Origin: Pipra filicauda
Lineage: Eukaryota; Chordata; Aves; Passeriformes; Pipridae
Assembly: GCF_003945595.2 (NCBI RefSeq)
Contig: NW_024104129.1
Coordinates: forward strand, 186,001-250,000
Reading direction: 5' to 3'
Length of the DNA: 64,000 nucleotides
Below, in pieces: positions 1 through 11,330 of the stretch. Every line of letters starts with the position of its first letter. The stretch's first letter is position 1. The notes below the pieces were generated by a model that was given only the letters and a program-made list of their open reading frames with translations, was not told where the DNA came from and ran no database searches. Made by a program: the position numbers and the translations under genes.

Positions 1-805
1 CAACCCATGAGATTTACCTTTTCTTTCTGATTCTGCCCCCAGTAGGTGGGTTGGGGGGTGAGTGAGCAGCTGTGTGATATTTACTTGCTGGTTGGGTTTA
101 AACTATGACAGTTCTGTACTGATAATCCAATAATAATCTACTGTTCTCCTATCAAGATTTATCCAGTGCTGATTTCTTACCATGAATTCTGCTGTGATCA
201 TGTGTGAACCATCAGGCTTCAACCCACCTCAAAATCTTTGAAAAACTTGATTGATTGCATTTCTTTTTTTTTCCCCTTTTAGATTTCTTTTTAATTTGTA
301 TTATTTACTTTTTATTGCTGAAAATGGTTATTCTTATAGAATGATTCTTGACAAACAATGGTGGCCTAAAAAAAAAATCTCTAAGTCTCTGGAAGAACCA
401 AATGAACAACAAATACATGCTACCTTCTTCAATAGAAGCCTAAAACTGAAAGATAAATAGCCAAGTATTGCACCTGGCCCTATGAGCACAGATGTCCTAC
501 CTTATTTGCTATTTAACTATTAAGAACTGGAAAAGCCACAAATGCTAAGAGCAGTTTCATGTGTTACCTATTCCCGCTTTGAAACCAGACACTTTTTCTA
601 CATGATAAACACACAGATAATAGAATGTATTTCAATACTAATCATTAAGAAATCATGAACTTAAACTTTGAGAGAAGGGTCAGACAGACTGAAGATTAGG
701 CTAGATAAAAAAAACCCTCTTCTTTTAATTTCCGAACTGTTCCTTGAAGAATAAATCATAATAAAGTGAAAAGGAAAATTTTTTTTTCATCACTGATGGA
801 GACTA
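1..805. other. AT-rich non-coding sequence, no gene seen
   Basis: No supportable gene, RNA or repeat family is visible here. The only open frame of note, 69 codons near 251-460, has low-complexity hydrophobic and lysine-rich content and no recognisable domain. Short A and T runs (for example near 369-377 and 779-787) are ordinary for the local composition. Confidence 0.6.
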
Positions 806-974
806 TAGGTAATAGAGTTGCCTGTCATGGCTGGGCTTCGCGAACGAAGATTTGGGAAGGCTCTAACCACATTTGTTACAGGCACGTTGGTGACTTATGA
901 GGCCAATACGAGATAGACATATCTGATTGCAAAAGGCACAGTAGAAAGACTCTTTAGGTAATAGAGTTGCCTGT
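806..974 (-). mobile_element. 129-bp RTE-type LINE tail with 20-bp target-site duplication
   Basis: The element body is about 826-954 on the minus strand. It encodes only the last ~29 residues of an RTE-like ORF2 protein: a C-x2-C-x12-H-x3-C zinc finger (C-A-F-C ... S-H-Q-R-A-C), then N-K-C-G and a TAG stop at 863-865, followed by a short 3' UTR ending at the 'catgg' near 826. The same 20-bp string, taggtaatagagttgcctgt, lies at 806-825 and again at 955-974. The first four or so bases of the right copy also fit the element (other copies read 'ccttaggt'), so some microhomology is included. A perfect direct repeat around a severely 5'-truncated LINE end is the signature of target-primed reverse transcription. 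The other copies are near 28.0, 39, 39.7 and 62 kb. Confidence 0.88.
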
Positions 975-1630
975 ATGATGGGTTTAATTTACTTAATATC
1001 CTGAAAATGTAGCCTAATAGACAAAGGTCTGTGAAGGAAACGAGTCTCTGAAACAGCCTGAAGCCCATTCTCACAGAATCTCAAGAGCTGGAGCCTGCAC
1101 TGTAGTAATAGATGCTACTTAAAGTCCTTGGGGACATTGCTGGAGGACAGTTTATCTTCTGGCTTCCAATCAGTCCTAAGTTCAAGCTCCACTATACTGT
1201 CAACACATTGACAGTTATATTTTTATTGATTTTTTAATGACTTGGTTTGGGGTTACTTTTCTACCAAGGTCTACCCCTCCCATTAATATAAATCCTTCAT
1301 TTCTTCAGCCACAACCGAATGTTTGTAAGAATTGTCACTCGTGTTTCCTGACTTCAGACAGTACGGCAATTAGCAAAATGGAGTCAAATTTCATATTACC
1401 AGTCAAACTTCAGCCAAGAGATTTAATAACTGTCCAGGTTCCAAAATCCGAATTTGACTTATTTCCTTCTTATATAATTACATTGTTACACATTACTCAT
1501 TTTGCTAATTGACTACATAATTTGTCTGACATGCGTATACACATTAATCAGTAGTCTCGCTGTGCTTTAGTCATGGGCATACCTGCCATGTTTGGTAACA
1601 TTCTGACTTGGAAGGATATTTTGAACTGCA

Positions 1631-1684
1631 ATTGTGTGTATGCATTTGTGTACCTATGTGTGTACATATGCATGTACATATGGT
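1631..1684. repeat. Degenerate TG/CA-TA alternating tract
   Basis: About 54 bp of mostly alternating purine-pyrimidine sequence built from tgtgtg, tgcat, gtacatatgcatgtac and similar words. It is an imperfect dinucleotide microsatellite containing small self-complementary words. Such tracts are mutation-prone. No regulatory role is implied. Confidence 0.6.
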
Positions 1685-1984
1685 TTTTATCAAGCACTGA
1701 TAATTCCTTTCAACTGTAAGCCTTTTGTTTTCACTAATGTGTTAGTGTCAGCATAACCTAACCTTATTCAGCACTCCTCAGTTCAGGAAAACTTCCAGCA
1801 GCTTCCCTGCTTGTTGCCGTATAACGCTTTTATGATCAGCTATAGCACAAGATATGTCTCAGAAAAAGAAGGAAATTGAGATACTAAAGGCCCCTTGCGT
1901 TTTAGCTTTCTCCAGGTTTTAGACTGAAGCTTTCAGAATTTGAATCAGGCACTTAAATACCATCTAAGTCCTACTTTTTGTGGG

Positions 1985-2009
1985 ACTGGCTTTACTGGCT
2001 TTACTGGCT
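1985..2009. repeat. 9-bp tandem repeat, 2.8 units
   Basis: The unit actggcttt occurs at 1985-1993 and 1994-2002, with a partial third copy to 2009, all identical. It is a local slippage-type duplication with no known element around it. Confidence 0.85.
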
Positions 2010-2394
2010 CAAGCCCATAGCAAATTTGGCCAGAGAGTTGGTCAGTAAATTAGAATATTAATAAATATTTCTAAAAGTATTGTTGAGGGCAAGAAATGAA
2101 GCAGAAAAGGAAAAAGCAGAAGTCAGAACGTATGGTTAAAAGCAAGGAATTTTGAGAGGCTGAAAGTACATGGCACATAGTCCACTGGGAATAGGTGAGC
2201 ATGGAGACATAGGGTGAAGAGGGGCAAGGCCTGAAAGGACACACACAATAGATCAGCAACAAGACCAGGGAGATGGTTACCTATACAGTCATGCTTTGTT
2301 TATTGCAAAAGTTGAAGTACATAAAGATTGAAATCATATTTACAGGACCAGAATGGTTGTTTGGAAACTAGACTCTGTCTATCTGTCTGCCACA

Positions 2395-3725
2395 GAATTT
2401 CACTGTATTTCATAAATACTTCCTAATGTCCAGTCTAAAACTCCCCTAGTGCAGCTCCAAACTCTTGCCAAGACTCCTATCATTGGTTACCAGAGATAAG
2501 AAATCAGCACTTCCCTCTCCACTTCCCCTTCTCAGGAAGCTGAGGTCACCCTTCAGACTCCTTTTCTCCAAACTAGATTAACATAGAGTCCTCAGCCACT
2601 CCTCACAGGACATGCCTTCCAGCCCCGTCACCAACTTTGTTGCCCTTCTCGGATACACTTGAGTACCTTCATATCCTTCTTAAATTGTGAGGCCCAGAAC
2701 TGCACACAGTGCTCAAGGTGAGCCTGCACCCATACTAAATACGCTGGGATAATCAACTCTTTTGACCAGCTGCTGATGTGTTAGATGCACTGCAGGATGG
2801 GGTTTGTTCTCCTGGTTGCCAGTGCACACTGCTGGCTCCTATTAAGCTGCTGCCAACCAGCACCCACAGATCCCTTTTTGCAGGGCTGTTCTCCAGCCAC
2901 TCCTCTCCCAGTCTATACTCGTATATAACTGTATTCTATCCCAGATACAAAATCTAGTGTTCGTTCTTGTTAAATTTCAAGCCATTGACAATTGCTCAAT
3001 GGTCCAATATATCTAGATCCTCCTGCAAGGCATCCTGTCCCTCAAAAGATTCAACAGCACCACTCAGTTTAATATTGTCAACAAACTTGCTAGTGGTGCA
3101 TTTATCTCCTTCATCCAGATCATTGATAAAAGTATTGAACAAAAATGGCCCTAGAACTGAGCCCTGAGGAACACCTATGGTGACAGATGTAGCCCCATTC
3201 AACACTACCCTTTGAGCCCTGCTATTCAGCCAATTCTTCACCCAGTACAGTGTGTATCCATTCACCTCACAGTTGGACAACTTGTCCAGAAGGATGCTGT
3301 CAGGGTCACTGTCAAAAGCCTTAATATATCCAGTAAAACTACATCTATTGTTTTCCCTTCGTCACTAGAGAGGTGACCTTACGTCAGAGGATATTAGATT
3401 AATTAAACAGGATTTTCTCTTTGTGTACCCATGTTGACTATGCCTGATGATTTCATTCTCCTTTAAATGTCTCTCAGTAGCACACAGTATGACCTTCTCC
3501 ATCATTTTTCCATGTACTGAAGTTAGACTAACAGGTCTGTAGTTTCCTGGATCTTCTGTTATGTCTTTCTTTTACATAGGAAGAGTGTTGGCTAGCTTGG
3601 ACTTCCCCAGACTCCCAAGACTTTTGGTTAGATAAACAACATTCCTGCTGTAACATCGGTAACTCCTTGAGTGCTCCAGGATGAGTCACCATCAGGCCCA
3701 TGGACTTACGAACATACTACTGATC
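2395..3725 (-). mobile_element. CR1 LINE remnant (ORF2 end and 3' UTR), antisense
   Basis: A 5'- and 3'-truncated CR1 non-LTR retrotransposon lies on the minus strand. Read from high to low coordinates, it carries ORF2 reverse-transcriptase coding sequence and then the long CR1 3' region. The best-preserved open piece is at 2996-3280. It contains the RT motif [14 protein letters not shown] followed by F-I-N-D-L-D, and further on F-V-D-N where active CR1 copies have F/Y-x-D-D. The second catalytic aspartate is therefore lost and the copy is dead. Upstream coding sequence (3281-3725) matches the CR1 pattern but is broken by stops and frameshifts. The terminal ~150 bp of the CR1 3' end appears to be missing near 2395. 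Edges are approximate. Confidence 0.87.
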
Positions 3726-3776
3726 CCTTACAATTTTAGTGTCCACAAATGGAAAGCCACTGTTCCCAATGTCATA

Positions 3777-4000
3777 GACTCATAGAATCATAGAATGGAA
3801 TGGACCCATAAGGACCAATGAGCCTGGTCCTTGAAGGGTTACCTAAAAGTAAACCATGTAATTAAGAGCATCATCCAGACACTCCTTGAACTCTGATAGG
3901 TTTGGTGCCACAACGGCTATCAGCTGGTACAACTTAGTATCAGTCCAATATTTTCCTTAGACCTCCTCTTGCTTTTAACATACTTTATAAAACCTATTGA
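3777..4000 (-). mobile_element. CR1 LINE 3' end, antisense
   Basis: The piece begins with the reverse complement of the CR1 terminal octamer repeats (catagactcatagaatcata, 3774-3793). It continues with a sequence matching the CR1 3' UTR that runs 'gaatggacccataaggacca...', 'cactccttgaactctgatag' and 'ttttccttagacctcctctt'. It is oriented like the larger CR1 remnant just to the left but carries its own 3' terminus, so it is probably a separate insertion of another subfamily. No coding capacity remains. Confidence 0.82.
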
Positions 4001-4498
4001 TGTCTGACAGAACACTGGACAGTTTCAATTATACCTGAACTTTTTCAATTTATAAATTTAGAATTAATTTCTCAGTTTAAAAAAAAAATAAATCTTTCGT
4101 CTTCTCTTTCCTGTATAGTTTATTTTCCAAGACCATATGATATATGCAGGTATTTGGGGACACATGGACTTTAATTATATTTACTAATATAATGATACCA
4201 GAAACTAGTGATTATGTTGAAGAGCTGATAAGTGGTAACAAAACAAATTTATATTCTGTTACTAGTCACTGGGTAACTGATGTTTGGTATTAACACTAAT
4301 CATTTATTCTCAACTTTCATGTCTGATAGTTGGATAAAATTATTACTTTTTTTGTAAGATACTATGAGAAAAACTAAATAAGAGTAGACTGTTAACCAAT
4401 ATCCTATTAAATAAATTTTGTTTCTTAAATTCATACTGAAATTATATGTTTACTCATTTATTAAAAAAAAAAAGCAATAAGTATCTAATTTCCTGGTT
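4001..4498. other. AT-rich spacer
   Basis: Very AT-rich sequence with short A and T runs. No gene, RNA or recognised element is visible. Confidence 0.5.
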
Positions 4499-5052
4499 TT
4501 GGCTTCCTTTGTGTTCACCATGGATTCCACTCAGTCCTACACAGTTCCTTTGGAGAGGCGATATGTGGCACAGAAAGCTGGTATAAGTGTCTCTCTGCCC
4601 CTGACTTCCTCTTCTCTATTCCAGCATGTGATGCCCAATGCTGCAGACCCTCAGGCTGTTGCTGCCCTACAGTACACCACCCGCACCTACAGTCCCTCTT
4701 GGGTGTCTGAACTCCAGGATGGGTCACGCACAGACCACAGTCCCTCAGGGTTGTCCCTTCTGTGGCATGAAGTGCTCCTTCCAAGAATGCATCTCTACCT
4801 GTGTCCTCAGAGATATCTTCTTCCACCTGTCTCCTCCACATCTCCGTCATGTCTGTTTTGTTTGTCTTGCCAGCAAATGCTACTCCTAAATATGTTTGAG
4901 CAGCAGTGCTAGCTAGATTCTCCTTGGGCTGGCATCATACTTGGCAGATGATTGGTTTTTTAGGTCCATTTCAGAGCAGCTCCTGGTTCATTGCACATGG
5001 GTCACCCTCCAGCACCCTGCCACCAAGATCCTGCCAGGTAGGACCACAGGAC
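4499..5052. mobile_element. Degenerate avian LTR fragment (distal half of a long LTR)
   Basis: This is a GC-richer block in AT-rich surroundings. It has loosely repeated words such as 'ctgcagaccctcaggctg', 'ctacagtccctcttgggtg' and 'cacagtccctcagggttg'. A right part follows that runs 'cctaaatatgtttgagcag', 'agcagctcctggttcattgc' and 'accaagatcctgccaggta'. I recognise this arrangement from long avian ERV LTRs with minisatellite-like interiors, and it appears to be the same broad family as the block at 8308-9180, which retains the other half. Overlapping open frames of 137, 111 and 83 codons occur on both strands. They are by-products of the GC-richer composition and have no protein motifs. Orientation and exact ends are uncertain. 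Confidence 0.55.
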
Positions 5053-6155
5053 AGACACTCATATAAATGTGTTATTTTTGAAATATACACCTACAGAACT
5101 TGAAGCTAAAGGAAATTATGAGAATCATTTTTCTCAATGGCCCACTTTGTGATGCCTTTTCTGAGGAACTGGATTATTTCTATTTGTCCACAGACTGTCA
5201 GGTTGGACAGCTTGTCCACACCTTCATAAAGTATGATAATTAAATGTCCGAATGAATCGTCTCCTTCTGCTAGGTGTCATCGCATTTCTTGCTAACATTA
5301 CTGTGTTTTTCTCACTTATGATTGTTGGAAATGAAATTGAAAATATAAGGTTGAAAAGGGAAATAGTAAATTGCACATACGATAGACATCAAGAAAGGGA
5401 ACAGAGGCAATAATTTAAACAGATAATACAAGTAATCTGATGGCTTAATGTATACGACTGTGCTTCTCTAAAGATGTCAAATACATTCTGGAATGAAAAA
5501 TCAATCATCTACAAAAATAACACAGTATGAAATGTCTACAATTATGAGATGGGTAGTAGAGCCATTTTTTCCTGAAAAATTGGTCCAGAATTAAGAAAAT
5601 CTCCCACCTGAAGAAATTAAAGGATAGGTACTATTGACCAGGAAACAAAAAAACCCAGTCAATTAAGGAACAAGAGGGACTTGATGTATTCACAATCAAG
5701 AATCAATTCCTTGTTCCCACTAATGGAGCCACTTTGCCCATGGCAGGGAAGCACGCACTTTGATTATTCCACCAGAGAGAACCATGAGGCATTTAAGTGG
5801 TGTACCACAAGACATCTCTTGTTAGGTCTCTGTAGCAATGCTTTGGTCTTCTTACTCCATAGAAATCTTTCCCAAAGTTCCAGCCTCTAAGAACTGGAGT
5901 TCTCAGATGGTCTTGCAGTGCCCTGCTAGGTTTATGGTTCAAATCTGATGCCTATCATAAAGACTGGTTTACGTACCTCGCTTATGTTGATCTCATCTGA
6001 CTTTAACCTCTATGACCAAATCACTTTCTGAAGTTGCTATTCAAATGCTAATGAAGATCAGTTATGAGCCTAATATTAGAACTTGAGTTACATACCTAAA
6101 ATTTACACAGAATTAACCCCGCCTTTCCCTCCTTTGTAGCTGTGTGAAGTCCTCC
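5053..6155. other. Non-coding stretch, nothing identified
   Basis: No supportable gene or element. A 69-codon plus-strand frame near 5681-5890 lacks motifs. Composition is AT-rich with ordinary short homopolymers. Confidence 0.5.
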
Positions 6156-6228
6156 TGTCCTGGTTTCAGCCAAGGACAGGGTTAATTTGTTGCAGCAGCC
6201 ACGAGTAGTCCTGGTGGTTATGTTCAGA
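6156..6228 (+). mobile_element. Short LTR 5'-terminal fragment
   Basis: The sequence tgtcctggtttcagccaagg and the following 'acagggttaatttgttgcagcagcc' match the first ~70 bp of a common avian LTR group whose 5' terminus reads TGT..TGG...(C)AGAGTTAATTTT. The match starts with TG, as LTRs do, and fades near 6228. The terminus of the LTR at 18456-19033 is related but reversed. Only a scrap remains. Confidence 0.6.
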
Positions 6229-8307
6229 TAACTAAGAATTTGTAGAAAACGAATAAAAATCTGTAAAAATATTTGTAAGAATATGAAAGTGATAAAAATA
6301 CATTATTTTTTTCTGTGCTATTATGCTTTAAATACATAACATTAGATCCAGTTGCAAAATCAAGATGAAGAAAATACGTGTATTAAAACATGGATTTAAA
6401 AAACATTATAGTGTGATCAATTTTCAAGGGGACACAATAGAAGGTTGTTAGCCATGTTGTGCAATTTCTCTCAGATTGAGCATTTGAAGATTGTCACAGT
6501 CATTCTACTTTCAGTGTACAAAATTAATTTTTCAGAAATATTTTACTTGGTGATTAATCTTCATGTAATTAATAAAAGTTGAATCATTCATAAATAACTA
6601 TACAGTAACTTAATTCCCTCTTTTTAGTACCGTTTTGATCTCCTTACAACTAAGCATTTAGAGGAATTTCAAGGTATGATTGTAATTCTCCACAAAGACT
6701 AACAGCGTCAGTCACGTCTGTCTTATATGCCATGACATCAGAAGATGCAAATTAAAGTATGATAAAGTAAACCATCTTGATTTTCAGTTTCAGTGTCTTA
6801 AGTTATGAAATTGACCATCATGTTGAGATGGATGAAAAACAGTTTTTCTGCCAAGACAGTGAAAGTAACAGCTGTGTTCAGATAAATTGACACTACCTGA
6901 AGGAAAGAGTAATAACAAGAAGAAACTAAAAGCACATGTCACAACAGTACTTAAACGTTATTGGATTTTGTTTTTTTTAAGAACAACAAGCACTAGGAGC
7001 ACAGATCACAGCCCATGTCTCTTCTTTCCACAGCAAGGGCTATAACTAGTGCTGTAGAGTAAAATTCTCAAGTCCAATAAATCTTAAATTGTTTTCTGCA
7101 AAGAAACTGCCTTCAGCAGACAAACTTGATAATGCCACGATAACAGAGCAACTCAAGAGCACATTTTTAAGAGTTGGAAGATGTGAATGTTGATCCTTAA
7201 AAAGTAGTACTAGACATGTATGTCAGCAGGGAACGATTCTGCTTCTCCAGTTTGCTTTCTTGCTGTGTTGTTATGTTTTATGCTGTTGTTACTACTCCTA
7301 AAGGTCAAAGTGGGTCTTTGATGGAAAACTGAAATTTCCTGGCAACTTGGTATTCTGTCTTGTATCTAGAGTCATGTCAGTTCATGGATTCAGTTCAGTT
7401 TCTGTGGAGGCATACATTGCACTGGCCAAGCACGTCATGCTATGGAATGCAAATACATAGAAGCCATAGATTTGATAATTGCTTGTGTAGGGTATTTGAG
7501 TAACTTCATATAGAGTAAAAACTAAAATGTCTTGTTTAAAATACTTACAAATTCATACAACATAATGTTTTAAAAATGCTACATGTCAATATCATACCCT
7601 TCTAAACAGAAATCTAAGTTATTAGGTTGAACTGATTAACTCTGGTTTTTTCCACTGCAATCACTAGAACGAAGATGTGAATTCAACTGGGTAAATACTG
7701 TGAAAGTGGCAAGCAATTAACAAATTTACAAATGAACAAATTGAGAAACAAAACCTGACATATAAACCAACTGGCAAACAGGAAAACTGACTAATTGGCA
7801 AACAGTTTGGCAAGACAGAGACATGCTTGAAGTTTATTAGCAAGGGCAGCTTAGGCAGTGTAGGTTGGGAAATTTGATTCAAGGTCCTTTCAAGCACTGG
7901 GTAATAGTCTTTCACTGAGATATGAATGAGAAAAGGAGTAAATTTTAAGACTAGGAATATGGGCTTAGACATTATAAAATCAAGTCATGTGAGAATTAAA
8001 TATTAGCTAGGAACTTGGTAGTCTTCAGGCAAAAACTAGTTTATCTTTACTGCACTTAGCATTTTGATGAATAACTGTCCCACACTTCAGTATGTGACAG
8101 CTAAAGGGTGGACTAGATATCAAGAGTAGCTCCTATGTGAAGTATGCAATGGTTTTTAATAAAAGGCTGTTTTATAGTAAGAACTGGTCCTTTTCCAGAT
8201 GTTCTTGGGCACCATTTTGTGTCCACATGGTAGAGTTTGGAGATAATATGATTCACATCACCTTTTATTTTAGGTTGCAAGTTTTAAGTTGCCTGATTAT
8301 TTGCCTG
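6229..8307. other. AT-rich non-coding sequence
   Basis: About 2 kb with no recognised gene or element. A 102-codon minus-strand frame at 7664-7972 is hydrophobic but has no start context, domain or neighbouring exon signals I would trust. The same stretch contains a loosely repeated 'ctggcaaacag/ttggcaaacag' word near 7768-7812. Confidence 0.5.
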
Positions 8308-9180
8308 TGTAGTGGGTTGACCTTGGCTGATGACTAGACACCACCTAGCCACTCTCTCACTCCTCCTCCTCAATAGGGCAGGGAGAGAGAGTAAGATGGA
8401 AAACCTCATGGATTAAGGTAAGGACACAGAGATTGCTTACCAGTTTGCTGCTAAAAAACCAACTTGACTGAGGGAAAAATAATTTCATTTGTTAAAAAAA
8501 AAAAAAAGTAAAATTATGAGAAAAAATAACAAAACTAAAACCACCTCACACACACAGTTTCCCCATGTGCAACTTCAATTCCTGAGTCCTCTGCCCTCCT
8601 GCCCTGCTCCAAGAAGTGCAAGGCGGATGGGGAATGGAGGTTGCAATCAGGTGATAGGAGTTCCTCTCTGCTGCTCCTTCTTCTTTACACTATTTCTGTG
8701 CAGAAGCATGGGTTCCTTTCCACAGGATACAGTCCTTAAACTTCTCCAAAATAGGCCTTTACCATGGGCTGCAGTTCTTCAAAAACGGCTCCACTGGGGG
8801 TCCTGTCCATATGGTACTGTCCTTCAGGAACAGGCTGCTCTGGCCTGGACCCCCTACAGGCCACAGTTCTTGGAGAAAATCTCCTGCATGGACTCATCTC
8901 CAAGGGCCACAGCTCCTGCTAATATTCTGCTCCTTCATGGGCTCTCCATGGGCTGCAGCATTGTCAGGGCATCTCCACCTGCTGTGGCACGGGGTTCTCC
9001 ACAGACTGCAGTGTGAATTAATCTGCTCCAGTGTAGCCCTCCATGGGCTTCATTTGGCCAATCTATGTTGCCATGGTCTTTTCCAAAGACTGCAGAGCCG
9101 TCTCTGGTCTGGCACATGGAACACTGTACTTTATCACACCATAGGCTATGGGCTTTAGTGGCATTAATTATCCTGGCTCT
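8308..9180. mobile_element. Long avian LTR with degenerate internal minisatellite
   Basis: The left edge is tgtagtgggttgaccttggc at 8308, a TG-initiated terminus of a long LTR group that I recognise from bird genomes. Next come 'aatagggcagggagagagag', an A-rich stretch (8493-8507) and then, from about 8690, degenerate units of roughly 40-60 bp. The units share words such as 'catgggctgcag', 'ccacagttctt', 'ctgctcc' and 'ccatgggct', ending near 9130. These give GC-richer composition and hence a 175-codon, a 115-codon and other overlapping open frames, which are not genes. No gag, pol or primer-binding site flanks it, so it looks like a decayed solo LTR. Orientation is not settled. Confidence 0.68.
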
Positions 9181-10224
9181 TCCAACTTCAAAAACTGAAG
9201 CAAACTAAGAAATGTGTCTTGAAAAAGATGTACTTCCTAAGGGAAAGATATTATCTACAGTTAATAGAGATGACCAGGTTCATATTAGTAAGAGACAGAG
9301 ATTGGAATGGGCGTTATCTAAAAAAAAAAGGCCAAAATTACCTACAATCATTACTTTATATATTACTTTTTCATTTTCTTTAAATGAATTTTAACTACAT
9401 ATTTTAAAAAAGTAAACATCAAGTTTAAGGATAAGAAAATTAAAGTAAAAATTTTAGTGAGAAAAAAAAGTCCCAAGAAGGTATGTCATTAAAAAAAGGA
9501 GTGGTAGATAATCTGAGGAAGAAGGTAGACCTAAATCTTATCTCTGACACAACCTTCTTAGAACAGTAAACTAGAAAAAAAAGAAACACATCAGAAGAAT
9601 ATACATCTTATTTATTTGGAAACAAAAATTTTTATTTGTTCTTGAAATAAGGGAAGAGACTTCTGTTATCACCTCCTGCTAGTGTCACAGTGACAGAAAA
9701 GGAAGCAAACAAACTGTGTAATCCAACATGTAAGGTGACCACCAGGGCAATTCTGGGAGATACAGCAGATCTGGAATCATACTTACTAATGTCTGACCCA
9801 TGTTTGGATGATTGCAATAGTTTCCAAGAAGAACAAAATATCCATTGAAAAACCATGTAGCAAAAGTCAGGAATATGAAAGAGCAAATGCAAAAAAAAAA
9901 AAAGAAAAAAAAGAGAGATTGATATTAAAAAAAATTCTGAAAACACAGCTTCAAAACACTACTTCCAATATCATGGTTTTTTTGCGCCTTCATACTAATT
10001 TTCTAAACTAGATGGAAATGGGGTTACCTACAGTCCTGCACAGTAATAAAATACCTTACTTTCAGGGGCCATTCTCCAGCTCTTAAGCCCTTCTGTTGAA
10101 AGCATTGGGAGAATAAGACTCTTCCAAAAGCAGAAGTGAAAGTGCTAAATGAGGAGTTGTTTTAGCTTGCCAGTAAGAAAAGCTAAACCTAATGGATAAA
10201 TCCAGTTGGACAGAGCAAGGTAAG
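9181..10224. other. A-rich non-coding sequence
   Basis: The stretch contains several A runs (near 9890-9911, for example) and a 104-codon minus frame at 9632-9946 that is phenylalanine-rich because of T-rich DNA. No recognisable gene or element. Confidence 0.5.
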
Positions 10225-10529
10225 ATCTGTGAATGTGTTTCCTTCATGGCTTCTGCAAGGGAACTTGCATCAAGGTCCCAAGAGCACTAATGGGCTTCAA
10301 CAGTACTGAGCAGTCCCTCCTGGGCACCTCCACACCCAGCGGCCCCAGTTCACCTCACCCTGGATTTGTGAGTCCATATGGGAGATAGACTGTGGGCTTA
10401 CCAGCTTTCATCTCCCGTGCCTAGGCCTGCACTTCCAGACTGTTGGTCCTGACCCTGAGCCTGGCCATCCTGGTGCTGTCTGACGTGAGGTACCCTCACT
10501 GGGCGTGGTCCTGACTCCTACCCAGGGGA
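10225..10529. repeat. GC-richer block, probable unidentified repeat
   Basis: A compositional island relative to its surroundings, with phrases like 'cctgaccctgagcctggcca' and 'cacctccacacccagcgg'. Together with 11070-11330 it flanks the CR1 3' end. One possibility is a repeat into which the CR1 inserted, but the two halves are not joined by any visible target-site duplication. I do not recognise the family. Confidence 0.3.
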
Positions 10530-11069
10530 TGAAGCTGTATCTTGAATATTGTGCTCAGTTTTGGGTCCCTCACCACAAGAAAGACGAGGTACTGGAGTGA
10601 GCCCAGAGAAGGACAACGAGGCTGGTGAAGGATCTGGAACACTAGTCCTGTGTGTGGCTAAGAGACCTGGGGTTACTTAGCCCAGAGAAAAGGAGGCTCA
10701 GGGGAGACCTTATCACTCTATACCTTATCACACTTATCACTACCTGAAAGGAGGTTGTAGCCAGGTGGGGGTTGGTCTCTTCTCCTCCTAGAGGGAATAA
10801 CAAGTGACAGGACAAAATTAAATGTCCTCAAGTTGCACAAGGAGGGGTTTAAATTAGATATTAGTAAAAAAATTTTCATGGAAAGGAAAGCATTAGCACA
10901 GATTTCACAGGGAAGTAGTTGAGTCGCAATTCTTGGAAGTGTTCAAAACCCATGAAGATATGGCACTTGAGAACATGGTTTCATGGTGAACGTTTTAGTG
11001 GTGCAAAGTTAGCAGTAGGATTTGATGATTTTAAGGGTCTTTTCTAACCTTAACAATCCTATGATTATG
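10530..11069 (+). mobile_element. CR1 LINE 3' end, sense orientation
   Basis: This matches the CR1 3' region on the plus strand. It opens with the C-terminal phrase 'gaatattgtgctcagttttg', continues with 'ccagagaaggacaacgaggctgg' and 'aaaggaggctcaggggagac', and ends with 'aagggtcttttctaacctta' and 'acaatcctatgattatg', the CR1 3' terminus. Reading frames are destroyed. It is the only clear plus-strand CR1 3' terminus in the window. Confidence 0.85.
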
Positions 11070-11330
11070 CAATAATGTCCCAGGCTGGCCTCTGTTTACC
11101 TCCTTCCCAGGGAGGTAACTGATGCCCAAGGCTGCCCTGCCCTATGCTGGAGGCTGGAACACTCCCTGGCTGCCTTGTCCCTCTTGACTGTTGTCTCCCT
11201 GCCCTGGGGAAGAAATTGGACTGTCCTATGCCTTGACAGTTTGACATCCTCAGTTTCTAGATCCTGACTTAGCTGAGCGTCTCCTAAACTGTTTAATCAG
11301 GGCAGAGTTATGCCCAGGCATGCACAGAAA
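11070..11330. repeat. GC-richer block right of the CR1 end, unidentified
   Basis: About 260 bp with 'cccaggctggcctctg', 'ggctgccctgccctatgctg' and 'ccctggctgccttgtccctc'. It contains a 60-codon minus frame of no evident meaning. It may be the second half of the GC-richer block at 10225-10529. Confidence 0.3.

Larger units (their letters stand above)
975..2394. other. Non-coding stretch without identified elements
   Basis: No gene is recognisable. A 91-codon open frame at 1237-1512 on the plus strand has no motif I know and no splice or start context worth a call. The stretch holds an alternating purine-pyrimidine tract at 1631-1682 and a short 9-bp tandem repeat at 1985-2009, both listed separately. 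A 63-codon minus frame near 2071-2262 is phenylalanine- and serine-rich and looks spurious. Confidence 0.55.

Noticed and set aside
1237..1512. 91-codon plus frame with several cysteines (C-x2-C near its middle)
   Set aside because: There is one C-x2-C pair only, no second zinc ligand pair at suitable spacing, and no exon or repeat context.
4499..4912. 137-codon plus and 111-codon minus frames as overlapping genes
   Set aside because: Both fall in a GC-richer decayed LTR block, where long chance frames are expected on both strands.
8489..9016. 175-codon plus-strand frame, with a 115-codon frame overlapping it
   Set aside because: They lie entirely in the minisatellite-like part of an LTR. 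They have no domain and begin in a lysine-rich A run.
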